Below the pieces are notes generated by a model that worked only from the letters and a program-made list of their open reading frames with translations, was not told where the DNA came from and did no database searches. 64,000 nt of DNA, from positions 62,001 to 126,000 of the forward strand of contig JABHSK010000009.1 of NCBI GenBank assembly GCA_018669975.1, read 5' to 3'. The DNA comes from Candidatus Parcubacteria bacterium (lineage in GTDB: Bacteria; Patescibacteria; ABY1; UBA1558; GWA2-36-10). A program made the translations under genes and the position numbers. The first letter of the stretch is position 1; each line of letters begins with the position of its first letter. Below, piece by piece: positions 52,301 to 59,409 of this stretch.

Positions 52301-52836
52301 TTTACATATATAATATTATTGAGGTCTGTTTCTATTTCTAACCAAGCACCACGATTTGGAATAATCTTAGCACCATAGTGTTTTCTACCACGTAGAATTT
52401 CTGAAGTAAAAAATACACCAGCACTACGAATCAACTGAGAAACAACCACTCTCTCTACTCCATTGATAATAAAAGTACCGCGATCAGTCATTAGTGGAAA
52501 ATCCCCTAGGTACACCTCTTGCTCTTTTACCTCGTTACTCCTCTTGTTTACCAAGCGGACATTTACTCTGAGTGGAGCCTCATAGGTAACGTTTTTATTT
52601 TTGGCAGTAACCTCATCAAACTTTGGTTCATCCAAATAATAATCTAGAAAATAAAGTTCTAGATCACGACCAATAAAATCTTTAATTGGGGAGATTTCGT
52701 CAAAAAGTTCCTTTAGACCTTCGGAAAAAAACCAATCATTGGATTTTTTCTGCACTTCAATTAAGTCGGTCAAAGGAATAGCCTCTCGTAACGTGGTGAA
52801 ATACTTACGAGATACGGAAGTTTTTACTTGGGGCAT
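49399..52836 (-). CDS. rpoB: RNA polymerase beta subunit
   Basis: The 1145-residue beta subunit contains the rifampicin pocket region (SSQLSQFMDQVNPLAELEHKRRLSAMGPGGLSRERAGFEVRDVH), AILVSERVVK, GDKMAGRHGNKGV and the C-terminal GEMEVWALEAYGAASTLQE segment that contacts beta'. The residue after the SQ of the rifampicin cluster and the HKRRLSA block have the sensitive-type sequence. The protein ends in an acidic tail (SDSDKGDAEESNE). It has two tandem promoters upstream (see 53007 and 53104) and a leader of about 165 bases. Confidence 0.98.
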   Translation of the reverse strand: MPQVKTSVSRKYFTTLREAIPLTDLIEVQKKSNDWFFSEGLKELFDEISPIKDFIGRDLELYFLDYYLDEPKFDEVTAKNKNVTYEAPLRVNVRLVNKRSNEVKEQEVYLGDFPLMTDRGTFIINGVERVVVSQLIRSAGVFFTSEILRGRKHYGAKIIPNRGAWLEIETDLNNIIYVKIDRKRKLPITALLRAFGYFTDEEIMGLFKDVDTHPEVSFIKNTLEKDTSKNEAEGLKEVYRRIRPGDLATTDNARSLIHSMFFDFDRYDFGRVGRYKINARFSLDLPNNKKTRILRKEDLILVIKEIIKLNLTQDNADDIDHLGNRRVRAIGELVQNRFRIGLARMERIIKDRMSTLDINALNPNQLINSRPVIGVIKEFFMSSQLSQFMDQVNPLAELEHKRRLSAMGPGGLSRERAGFEVRDVHRTHYGRICPIATPEGPNIGLVGHLAAYAKVNDFGFIETPFKKVLHDVENEVKITTDKIAREDIKDASGKIIVVAGDTITATLAKEIAKNKKIETVPIKPVVTNEIVYMDAFEEERYNTSPATTKIDENGHFINSYAEIRIKGEPTYEKVENIDLLDVAPNQIISIATSLIPFLEHDDAVRALMGTNMQRQAVSLIRPQAPIVGTGVEAKAAIDSGQALIVKEAGEITRVDSRVIEVTNKDKVTTTYNLNKFARSNTSTSMNQHPIVDKGQKVKKGDVLADGAATDQGELALGQNMLVAYMTWDGGNYEDAILVSERVVKNDNYTSVSIEDYSIDVRDTKLGPEVITRDIPNVSEEKLKDLDREGVVRIGANVSSGDILVGKITPKGETELSAEEKLLRAIFGEKAKDVRDTSLYLKHGERGRVIDIKVFSRDKGDKLPAGVIKTIQITIAQLRKIQVGDKMAGRHGNKGVISRVVPEADMPFLADGTPVDIILNPLGVISRMNLGQLLETHLGLAARTLDYKVASPALNGVSEETIRKELKKAGWPEDGKLQLYDGRAGKPFDNKTTVGVAYMLKLNHLVEDKIHQRSIGPYSLVTQQPLGGKAQFGGQRFGEMEVWALEAYGAASTLQEMITIKSDDVPGRSKAYEAIIKGESINRLNIPESFNVLVRELKGLGLEVELIGERERKIEHVDKKIEDVLKKEAPIITSDSDKGDAEESNE

Positions 52837-53006
52837 AGCAATTTTGCTAATTATTTAAATTAGCCGCTAAGTGCGGACTTGATTATATCAAACAAATATA
52901 AAATTAAAATAAGGGCGCAAAAAAATAAACTCACCCAGTCTTAGGGTCAGTTCTCAGTTCTTTTTATAGGTTAAAATAGGTCGCTCGGCAAAATTTGCAT
53001 GACTAA

Positions 53007-53035
53007 ATGCTACCAAAATTTTAGTCCTTTGTCAA
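53007..53035 (-). promoter_or_regulatory. proximal rpoBC promoter
   Basis: On the minus strand TTGACA (53030-53035), a 17-bp spacer and extended -10 TGG-TAGCAT (53007-53012). A weak ACCC/GGGT hairpin followed by TTTATTTTTTT lies in the leader near 52920-52947. Confidence 0.8.
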
Positions 53036-53103
53036 GGACTTTGACGCTTTTTAGAAAATTCTTGTTAAAAAATTACTATTTTTGTCTAATATTAGCCAAA
53101 TTT

Positions 53104-53133
53104 ATGCTATATACATTTTAAAAAAAATGTCAA
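53104..53133 (-). promoter_or_regulatory. distal rpoBC promoter
   Basis: On the minus strand TTGACA (53128-53133), an 18-bp spacer and TAGCAT (53104-53109), the same -10 hexamer as the proximal promoter 97 bp downstream. Confidence 0.65.
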
Positions 53134-53197
53134 ATTTTTACTCACTTTGCTTTGTTTAAGCTAGAAATATACACAAATTTAAGTGTTTACCTACACC

Positions 53198-53206
53198 TTA
53201 TCCACA
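53198..53206 (+). promoter_or_regulatory. perfect DnaA box upstream of rpoBC
   Basis: TTATCCACA, a full match to the DnaA-box consensus, lies 65 bp upstream of the distal rpoBC promoter. In the 418-bp gap 52837-53254 I see only this box, the two promoters and the rpoB leader. Confidence 0.5.
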
Positions 53207-53254
53207 GTTATGAATAAAATATATGTATTAAGTGCCTTTTTTAGCTAATTTTAG

Positions 53255-53884
53255 CTAAAAATCATCCTGGGTAAAACCTAATTTCCAAATACCTCTTTCA
53301 GGAGTACCATCCCAAACAAAACGACCACAGTTATCTCCATTAGCCCCATCTATCAATCCATCAACCACTGTCAAATAAGTCACACCTTGTATATATAGAC
53401 TAGCACTATGATATGGATTACCAATCATGCAACCATTACTATCATAGCTTTGCGCATCTCCATCATTATCATACTCATAACTAAGTTCAAAACTTCCCGC
53501 AAAGTTAGAAAAATCGGTATTATTAGCAAACCAATCTATGGTTGGTTCGGCGTTATTACTACAACCACCCACCAAACTACAACTACCGGATCCCCTTGGA
53601 TATTCACCACCCTCGCAAAACAGAGCACTCACACCATTACTTGGATCATGAAATTCATCCTGAATCTCACACTCGGACATCCAGTGATTACCATAGTCCC
53701 CCATCCAAACACGCAAGGCTAAAGCGAGTTGTTTTATTTCACTACCATTCTTAGCAGCTCGAGCCTTGTCTACACCCCCACGAAGCTGAGCTACAGCTAT
53801 GGTAGATAAAATACCAATAATAGCAATTACCACTAATAACTCCATCAAAGTAAACCCTCCTTGTTGTTTGTTTTTTCCAAACAT
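53255..53884 (-). CDS. type IV pilin-like prepilin (GspG/PilA type)
   Basis: The 209-residue product has a short positively charged leader (MFGKNKQQGG) and the prepilin peptidase motif GG-FTLMELLVVIAIIGIL with Glu at mature position 5, followed by a single hydrophobic helix. The C-terminal 150 residues are Cys- and Asn-rich (CEIQDEF, CSLVGGCSNN, NGCMIGNPY, NGDNCGRF), probably disulfide-bonded globular pilin. It is the last gene of the ruvA-femAB-murE transcript, starting 9 bp after the preceding stop. No pilus assembly genes are in the window. Confidence 0.88.
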   Translation of the reverse strand: MFGKNKQQGGFTLMELLVVIAIIGILSTIAVAQLRGGVDKARAAKNGSEIKQLALALRVWMGDYGNHWMSECEIQDEFHDPSNGVSALFCEGGEYPRGSGSCSLVGGCSNNAEPTIDWFANNTDFSNFAGSFELSYEYDNDGDAQSYDSNGCMIGNPYHSASLYIQGVTYLTVVDGLIDGANGDNCGRFVWDGTPERGIWKLGFTQDDF

Positions 53885-53893
53885 TCTGTCTGG

Positions 53894-55189
53894 TTATTTA
53901 TTTTGTAAATATTTTCTAACTACTTGCCTATCATCATGTGGAATCATCTCACCTGCCTGGCTGCATATAAATTGCTCTGCTCCTTTTCCAGTAATCAACA
54001 CCAAATCATTTGCCTGAGCTAATTCTATAGCCTTTTTAATTCCATCTTGTCTGTCTAATATCTCAAATAAATTTTTGTTCTTTTGTTTTCCAGCTTCTAC
54101 TGCACCTTTGGTTACATAATTTATTATTTCCATCGGATCATCATCGTAGGGATCTTCATTGGTGACAATGACAATGTCTGCCTCCTGCCCAGCTAGTTTG
54201 CCCATGATTGGCTGTCGAGCCTTATCCCTACCACCACCACAAGAACCTAGTACATGAATCAATTTCTTTTTAGAAATCTGACCTAAGGCTTGATATAGAT
54301 TCTTCAGGCTCTCTGGCTCTGGTGCATAATCAACCATCACTTTAAAATTTTGCCCCTCTTCTATCCACTCCTGTCTACCTGGCACACCCCTCAATAAGCA
54401 TTGTGAGGCTTTACTCAAATCAAAACCAAGTGCATCAACCGTGCTGATAGCTGCCAAAACATTATAAACATTAAAACGACCTAAAAAATTTGTCTTAATA
54501 GCTTGATCATTAACTACAAAGTATAAATCACCACCATCCATATCAATGGAACGTGCTTGCCAGTCAGCTTCTTGGTCTATGCCATAAGTAAAAAATTTAT
54601 CTACTTCAGTTTCTCGCAGGCGAGCGGTTTCCTTGTCATCAGCATTGCTAATGATGGTCTTGTTTATTTTTTTTCCTTTTATATTTTTACAACTACTCTT
54701 AGACAAATGCTTAAAAAGCCTCTCCTTACAATCTCGATATTTTTCAAAGCTGCCGTGTGCCTCTATATGCTCTGGTGTTAGATTAGTAAAAACCACCAGA
54801 TCATAATTAATGCCACTGTGTCTGTGTTGCTCTATCCCTTGGGAAGAGGTCTCCACAACAGCGTAGGTACAACCAGATTCTACCATTTGCCGTAATAATT
54901 TTTGAGTTTGAAAACGACCCAACATCGTCATTTTTTTGTTGTTGAGCCACTCTTTGTCATCCACCTTGAAATTAACCGTTGACGCAATACCTGTTTTCTC
55001 ACCTAGACATTCTAGATATTGAGAGATTAAATTAACAGTGGTGGTCTTACCATTGGTACCAGTGACACCAATAACTATCAACTCTTCGCTAGGACTAAAA
55101 TAATACCAGGTTGCCAACTTGGCTAAAAACCAATGGTAAAAAAGCAGTAATGGTCTAGGTGTAAATTTTTTAATAATTTTTCTAAGCAT
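53894..55189 (-). CDS. MurE-like Mur ligase with shortened N-terminus
   Basis: The ATP-binding motif GVTGTNGKTTT lies at about residues 41-51, some 70 residues earlier than in typical MurE, so the N-terminal UDP-MurNAc-binding domain is largely missing. The rest matches MurE: VVETSSQGIEQHR, FTNLTPEHIEAHGSFEKYRDCK with the carbamylated-Lys region, GRQEWIEEGQNFKVMVDYAPEP, and VTNEDPYDDDP in place of DNPR. The Arg of DNPR that selects meso-diaminopimelate is absent, so the added residue is uncertain. It overlaps the nucleotidyltransferase stop by 8 bp and lies near a FemAB-like gene. Confidence 0.82.
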   Translation of the reverse strand: MLRKIIKKFTPRPLLLFYHWFLAKLATWYYFSPSEELIVIGVTGTNGKTTTVNLISQYLECLGEKTGIASTVNFKVDDKEWLNNKKMTMLGRFQTQKLLRQMVESGCTYAVVETSSQGIEQHRHSGINYDLVVFTNLTPEHIEAHGSFEKYRDCKERLFKHLSKSSCKNIKGKKINKTIISNADDKETARLRETEVDKFFTYGIDQEADWQARSIDMDGGDLYFVVNDQAIKTNFLGRFNVYNVLAAISTVDALGFDLSKASQCLLRGVPGRQEWIEEGQNFKVMVDYAPEPESLKNLYQALGQISKKKLIHVLGSCGGGRDKARQPIMGKLAGQEADIVIVTNEDPYDDDPMEIINYVTKGAVEAGKQKNKNLFEILDRQDGIKKAIELAQANDLVLITGKGAEQFICSQAGEMIPHDDRQVVRKYLQNK

Positions 55190-55904
55190 TATTATTTAAA
55201 TAATTTTCAACCTTCTCAATATCCTCTGGTTTACCAAAATCAAGCCAATCACCTTTTAAATCCTTAACCTTAACTTTCCCTTGTTTGGCTAATAAATTTA
55301 TAACATCTGTTAGTTCGTATTCACCACGTGGTGATATATCTATCTTGTCTAAATAATCAAAAACTTCAGTTGTAAATTTATATAAGCCTGTATTAATTAG
55401 GTTACCAATATGTTTCTCTGGTTTTTCAACAATCTTCTCTAGTAAACCCTTATCGTTAACCCGCAAAACTCCATAATTTTGTGGTTGTTGATGTGGTAAG
55501 CCAGCTACATAACTATACTCATCATCTATATTAAAACTCTTAAGATCTTCAACTGAATACAGGTTGTCTCCATAAACTGATAAAAAGCTTTGCCCTTGTA
55601 ATAAATCACGTACACACTCTAAGGGACAAGCTGTACCATATCTATCCTCTCCTAAAATATCAAATTGATTAACCAAACTTATATTAAACTCCCCTTTATA
55701 TTTAGCTAAAAACTGATCCATAAAATCTTTCTTGTAACCCACAACCATTATTACCTCCTCAAAACCTGCCTGCTTAAGATTGTTAAGTAGATAGTATAGA
55801 AAGGGTTTGCCATTGGTCTCAATTAAGTGTTTGGGCTTATCTTTGGAAAGGTGCAGCATACGGGAACCACGCCCCGCTGCTGAAATCAATACTTTTTTTA
55901 TCAT
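55182..55904 (-). CDS. sugar-phosphate nucleotidyltransferase
   Basis: The 240-residue product begins MIKKVLISAAGRGSRMLHLS, with a G-x-G-x-R-M nucleotide site, and has DKPKHLIETNGKPFLYYLL and the SVYGDNLYSVED metal motif, as in GlmU- or RmlA-type NTP transferases. I start at ATG 55904, which overlaps the FemAB stop as ATGA; an upstream in-frame start at 55952 would run into the previous gene. The sugar is not determined. Its place among cell-wall genes suggests an activated amino sugar or a wall-linked polymer. Confidence 0.85.
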   Translation of the reverse strand: MIKKVLISAAGRGSRMLHLSKDKPKHLIETNGKPFLYYLLNNLKQAGFEEVIMVVGYKKDFMDQFLAKYKGEFNISLVNQFDILGEDRYGTACPLECVRDLLQGQSFLSVYGDNLYSVEDLKSFNIDDEYSYVAGLPHQQPQNYGVLRVNDKGLLEKIVEKPEKHIGNLINTGLYKFTTEVFDYLDKIDISPRGEYELTDVINLLAKQGKVKVKDLKGDWLDFGKPEDIEKVENYLNNNA

Positions 55905-56911
55905 TGCGGTAATCTTCTTAGTTTTCTCATTAACGAATAAACACCATACCAACTTTTATCATATATAAAGTTGTGTGCTCCTGGTGATTTAATAACCCTA
56001 CCACCAAAACCTTTTTTAAATCTAGTGAAACCTGCCCAACCTACCTTGGATCCATCTTCAGGAGCAATGCCCCAAAAATCATAAATCTTATAACCCTGCT
56101 CCTTCGCCTGCTTAATAATTTCCCACTGTAATAGGTGCGGCGCCATATATTTTCTAGAATTATAATCAGAGGCGCCATGCAGGTAGGTAACCGCTGATCC
56201 AAATTTAACCACAATATTAACAGCCACTACTTGCTCTGCAACTTTAGCTATACAAAGTTGTCCGACTTTATGTTTGAGTAAAATTTTCCATAGCAAACGA
56301 TAGTGTGCGGCTGAGTGTGAATTGATTTGATTACGTTTGGCTGTTTGTCCAACTAAATCCAAGAAGTGTTTTATATCCTCCTCTTTGGTACTAAAACTAA
56401 TTTCTACACCCTTGCGCTTGGCTAGGGAAATATTATATCTAGTCTTAGCATGCATCTCGGCTAATAAATTTTTCAATTCTAACTCAAGATCTAGGATTAA
56501 AGTATCACGTGGTTGCAAATCATGACTCTTAATAAACTCTGGCAACAAGTACATTTGATTACTTGGTTCTAGTTTATAAAAAATCTCCTGTCTTTTTTTA
56601 GTATCAATAGTAACATCTCTAAGTTTAGATAATATCAATTGTAGCGCTTCCTGCCTCTGTCTGTCATCCAAGTCTGCAGAAAAAATTGGTCCTCTAGGAG
56701 AATATAAATAACTCTTACCCAGTGGTAGTTGCATCTCATAGGCCAAACAAGTAGCTATGGTTATTTGTTTATCGACTATTGCTAACTGCCAATTTCTAAG
56801 CTCCCGCTGTTCCAAAAAATCCTGCCAAACACTAGACTGCAAAAAATTACCAGAAATGAATCTGGCTTTTAAAAAATCATCGTAATTATTTTTCTCTGCT
56901 ATTAATTGCAT
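55901..56911 (-). CDS. FemAB/FemX family peptidoglycan-bridge aminoacyltransferase
   Basis: The 336-residue product has the twin GNAT-like architecture of FemABX proteins: an N-terminal SSVWQDFLEQ segment, the first domain with YLYSPRGPIFSADLDDRQRQ, the MHAKTRYNISLAKRKGVE motif (near residue 152) and the second domain ending in IYDFWGIAPEDGSKVGWAGFTRFKKGFGG. FemX-type enzymes add amino acids from aminoacyl-tRNA to lipid II. With the MurE-like gene on the same transcript, it implies modified peptidoglycan cross-bridges. The coiled-coil insertion of FemA is absent or short. Confidence 0.88.
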   Translation of the reverse strand: MQLIAEKNNYDDFLKARFISGNFLQSSVWQDFLEQRELRNWQLAIVDKQITIATCLAYEMQLPLGKSYLYSPRGPIFSADLDDRQRQEALQLILSKLRDVTIDTKKRQEIFYKLEPSNQMYLLPEFIKSHDLQPRDTLILDLELELKNLLAEMHAKTRYNISLAKRKGVEISFSTKEEDIKHFLDLVGQTAKRNQINSHSAAHYRLLWKILLKHKVGQLCIAKVAEQVVAVNIVVKFGSAVTYLHGASDYNSRKYMAPHLLQWEIIKQAKEQGYKIYDFWGIAPEDGSKVGWAGFTRFKKGFGGRVIKSPGAHNFIYDKSWYGVYSLMRKLRRLPQ

Positions 56912-57481
56912 TTATTTATTTACTAATTGTAGCGCCTGCTTAATACGTGTGGCTAAATCCGTTTCATCTTTTGGTAGATCCTTGATAATCTGCTGCGCTT
57001 CATTTTGTTTGTACCCCAAAGACACCAATGCGTTTACTACCTGTCTATCACTACTGGTCACCACAGATGCTTCAGATAAATCAACAATGAATTTCTCCTT
57101 AAGCTCTACCACCAGGCGTTCAGCGGTTTTTTTACCAATTCCAGACACCTGCTGCAACACATCATAATCACCACTAGTGATGGCTCGCTTAAGCTCCTCA
57201 ACCTCTGCCAACGCCAAAACATTAAGAGCGCTTTTTGGTCCCACTCCAGATACAGAAATAAGCTTCTTGAAAAAATCCAACTCCTCAAAATCGGCAAAGC
57301 CATAGAGATCAAAGGCATCTTCTTTTATATATGAGTGTATAAAGTACTCTTGTTCTTTATCAATTTGAGCCTTTTCCAAATTTTTAGCACTCAAAAACAC
57401 CTCATAACCAACCCCACTATTTAACAAAACAATGGATCGATTGGTTTTATTAATTGTCTGTCCTTTTATAAAAGCTATCAT
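56912..57481 (-). CDS. ruvA: Holliday junction helicase subunit RuvA
   Basis: RuvA binds Holliday junctions and loads RuvB. The 189-residue protein has the OB-fold N-terminus (MIAFIKGQTINKTN), two helix-hairpin-helix motifs (LISVSGVGPKSALNVLA and VSGIGKKTAERLVVELKEK) and the C-terminal RuvB-contact domain (ALVSLGYKQNEAQQIIKDL). Length is normal. The promoter is leaderless type. RuvC lies 31 kb away at 25474. It leads the femAB-murE transcript. Confidence 0.94.
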   Translation of the reverse strand: MIAFIKGQTINKTNRSIVLLNSGVGYEVFLSAKNLEKAQIDKEQEYFIHSYIKEDAFDLYGFADFEELDFFKKLISVSGVGPKSALNVLALAEVEELKRAITSGDYDVLQQVSGIGKKTAERLVVELKEKFIVDLSEASVVTSSDRQVVNALVSLGYKQNEAQQIIKDLPKDETDLATRIKQALQLVNK

Positions 57482-57487
57482 GGGCTT

Positions 57488-57516
57488 ATTTTATCAGAAT
57501 TTTCAGACAAATTCAA
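57488..57516 (-). promoter_or_regulatory. leaderless promoter of the ruvA operon
   Basis: On the minus strand TTGAAT (57511-57516), a 17-bp spacer, TAAAAT (57488-57493), six bases, then ATG at 57481. It stands back to back with the + promoter at 57531. Confidence 0.75.
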
Positions 57517-57530
57517 TCACAAGCAAGTTA

Positions 57531-57559
57531 TTGACATTAGCGCTCCAATGTACTATATT
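57531..57559 (+). promoter_or_regulatory. promoter of the GC-rich membrane protein
   Basis: TTGACA (57531-57536), a 17-bp spacer and TATATT (57554-57559). The leader is about 60 bases and carries the Shine-Dalgarno AAGGAG at 57614-57619. Confidence 0.8.
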
Positions 57560-57625
57560 GGGTCATTGTGCGAGGTAAATTCCCTTATATCGCTATGAAC
57601 CTTCAAAACCCGAAAGGAGACTCAC

Positions 57626-58768
57626 GTGTTTGAAACAGCCGATTCCAAGCAAGCTTTTTGGAGGTGGCCCCTTGTGGCTACCGGACTATTCCTACTCATT
57701 TCTCTGTTTCGTATCTTCACCGGTCTAACCCCCGACGTCAACAGTCTTGTTTTTCCCTTTGAATTCCCGAACTGGCTAGGTTGGATCCCAGCCGCTGTCA
57801 ACGCCGGACTATTTGTGATGGTCTTCCTGTTGCTGACTAGCAACAAGAAATCGCGAAGCATGCTGAAAAGTCTAGATAACAAAGACGATCATATCGTAGC
57901 TGTTATCGCCGCTTTGGTGATGAGTCTAGTTTTCAGCAATATCTATAGTATGACTGGCATTATCGCCGGTAGCCTACTGATAGGCATACTCATTTTCTTC
58001 TTCCTGGACCACGAGTTTGATCTGTTAGCTGTTCTGTCCTACATGGTAGTAATTGGTTGGTCACACAACCTCCTAGTACAGACCACAGATCACTATTGGA
58101 CCTACAGCCTATTCGTTAGTCCTTTTGAAGCTGTGTTTACAGCCATCATTAGCGTGGTTGCTATGCTTTTAACTGCTGTTGTTATCTACGCTCTTTCTTC
58201 CTTGTCGGTCTACGCCTTCCGGTTTGCCTTCCCCGAGGAAGATGAAAAAAAATACGTTCCCGAAAAATTGGAACCCCGTACTCCGAATACCGAAGAGCAA
58301 GCGGCTCTCCGAATCCTGAAAAATGCTCGTGAATCAGAGGACACAACTCCCACCAAAGATAGCGAGCCTAATCCGGATGCCGAATATACCGAAGCTGGTA
58401 TTGCCGACAAGGCCGCTCTAGACACCTTAGTCGATGCTCCAATCAAGACTGGAGATCCCCTTGGTGACGTTGTCCCGGATGAGATGCCAGACCTCTTGGA
58501 TGGTGACACCGATGGTCCTGAAAAGACCGAAGCCGAAGCCGAGTGGGCACCTGATCCGATACATATCGACGATGAAGAGTCTGCACCCGCAGACACCGAA
58601 ACCGAAATTACTTCGGCAACCAAAGACGAAGAGATAACTCCTGTCGAAACTCCAGTAGAGGTTACCCCGCCGGTCGAAACCGGCGAGGATACTCCTGCTG
58701 AGGAGACTGCTGATAAGCCGGTCGAGAATCCGACCGACGAAACCGAACCGGACAAGAAGCCGGCCTAG
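57626..58768 (+). CDS. GC-rich membrane protein with a long acidic disordered tail
   Basis: The 380-residue product starts with GTG, six bases after AAGGAG. About six membrane segments occupy residues 15-200. The last 180 residues are soluble, rich in Glu, Asp, Thr and Pro, with short repeats (ETPVEVTPPVETGEDTPAEE type) and are probably disordered and cytoplasmic or cell-surface. I recognise no family. Composition is unlike the neighbours: many codons end in C or G. A perfect 10-bp terminator follows at 58778. It resembles the lipoprotein gene at 32907 in composition, Shine-Dalgarno and promoter quality. Confidence 0.72.
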   Translation: MFETADSKQAFWRWPLVATGLFLLISLFRIFTGLTPDVNSLVFPFEFPNWLGWIPAAVNAGLFVMVFLLLTSNKKSRSMLKSLDNKDDHIVAVIAALVMSLVFSNIYSMTGIIAGSLLIGILIFFFLDHEFDLLAVLSYMVVIGWSHNLLVQTTDHYWTYSLFVSPFEAVFTAIISVVAMLLTAVVIYALSSLSVYAFRFAFPEEDEKKYVPEKLEPRTPNTEEQAALRILKNARESEDTTPTKDSEPNPDAEYTEAGIADKAALDTLVDAPIKTGDPLGDVVPDEMPDLLDGDTDGPEKTEAEAEWAPDPIHIDDEESAPADTETEITSATKDEEITPVETPVEVTPPVETGEDTPAEETADKPVENPTDETEPDKKPA

Positions 58769-58777
58769 CAATCTCCG

Positions 58778-58808
58778 ACCCGTCAAGTTCTGCTTGACGG
58801 GTTTTTTA
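58778..58808 (+). terminator. terminator of the GC-rich membrane protein gene
   Basis: ACCCGTCAAG (58778-58787) and CTTGACGGGT (58793-58802) form a perfect 10-bp stem, followed by T6. The right arm contains TTGACG, used as a -35 for the next gene. Confidence 0.92.
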
Positions 58809-58822
58809 TTTTAAGATAATAT
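58794..58822 (+). promoter_or_regulatory. promoter embedded in a terminator, for the RpoA-CTD-like gene
   Basis: TTGACG (58794-58799), a 17-bp spacer and TAATAT (58817-58822). The -35 is the right arm of the upstream terminator hairpin. Confidence 0.55.
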
Positions 58823-58853
58823 GAGCAATCCGCTAGAAAAAGTACCTTTAATC

Positions 58854-58862
58854 AAGGAGAGG
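58854..58862 (+). promoter_or_regulatory. Shine-Dalgarno favouring a start at 58866
   Basis: AAGGAGAGG lies directly upstream of ATGATG; AAGGAG ends six bases before ATG 58866. The earlier ATG at 58821 overlaps the -10 box and is unlikely. Confidence 0.65.
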
Positions 58863-58865
58863 ATG

Positions 58866-59007
58866 ATGCTCGAAAAAATCCTGCCTCTACTTCGGCAAAT
58901 AAAAAAAACTCCAAGCACAACCAGTTTGTGACCACGGTCAGGTCTCATCTCTATGGCTACAAGTTACTGAGCTAATACCAGATGAACCTCTAGAAGAGAT
59001 TGACATT
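58866..59007 (+). pseudogene. interrupted 5' part of the RpoA-CTD-like gene
   Basis: From ATG 58866 the frame encodes MLEKILPLLRQIKK, then runs through an A8 tract (58901-58908) and stops at 58929. Skipping one base at the A tract joins it to a frame open from 58903 that continues without a stop through 59008 (PVCDHGQVSSLWLQVTEL, then IPDEPLEEIDIM). This reads as one protein broken by a +1 base. It could be a true frameshift, transcript slippage at A8 or an assembly error. Confidence 0.55.
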
Positions 59008-59334
59008 ATGACCGAGTTAATTAACGATCTACTGGCCAACTGCTCGGATGTTTCATATGCTGCCTGGTGTGTTTCTATACCCGGTCTACTACAGCGAGCC
59101 ACTATCGGTGAATTCAACTATGTAATGGACTCACTACCTGGTGCTATCTACAACCGACCAATCGAAGAGTTGGACTTGGGCGCTGAGAAAAATCTATTAC
59201 TCAAGCAAAACAATATTCACACCATCGGCCAACTAATCAAACAAGCTCGACAGAGTGGTCTATTACCTGAAGTCTCCCCCGGTCTCATTAGTGAGGCTAT
59301 GAGCAAAATTAGTTTTAGTGATAACATCCACTGA
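59008..59334 (+). CDS. small protein with an RpoA C-terminal-domain-like fold
   Basis: The 108-residue reading frame from ATG 59008 has a helical N-terminal part (TELINDLLANCSDVSYAAWC) and a C-terminal half, RPIEELDLGAEKNLLLKQNN then IHTIGQLIKQ, that resembles the alpha-CTD of RNA polymerase (RPxxDLELxxRSxNCLK...IxxIGDL). The later LLPEVSPGLISEAMSKI fits the second HhH part. The true protein probably starts at 58866 and crosses an A8 frame break. A free-standing alpha-CTD could bind DNA or sigma. A terminator follows at 59342. Confidence 0.6.
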   Translation: MTELINDLLANCSDVSYAAWCVSIPGLLQRATIGEFNYVMDSLPGAIYNRPIEELDLGAEKNLLLKQNNIHTIGQLIKQARQSGLLPEVSPGLISEAMSKISFSDNIH

Positions 59335-59341
59335 ACCGTGG

Positions 59342-59370
59342 CCCTGCTTACTAAGTGGGGCTCTTTATTT
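59342..59370 (+). terminator. terminator after the RpoA-CTD-like gene
   Basis: GCCC...GGGC stem with two G-U pairs and a short loop, followed by TCTTTATTTAT. Confidence 0.6.
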
Positions 59371-59409
59371 ATAGACAAAAATATTTTTTTATAGTTTAAT
59401 TTACTTATT

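Noticed and set aside
58210..58755. Minus-strand open frame of 181 codons opposite the GC-rich membrane protein
   Set aside because: Ser/Val-rich mirror of the acidic tail, made open by GC-rich codons; no promoter or Shine-Dalgarno.
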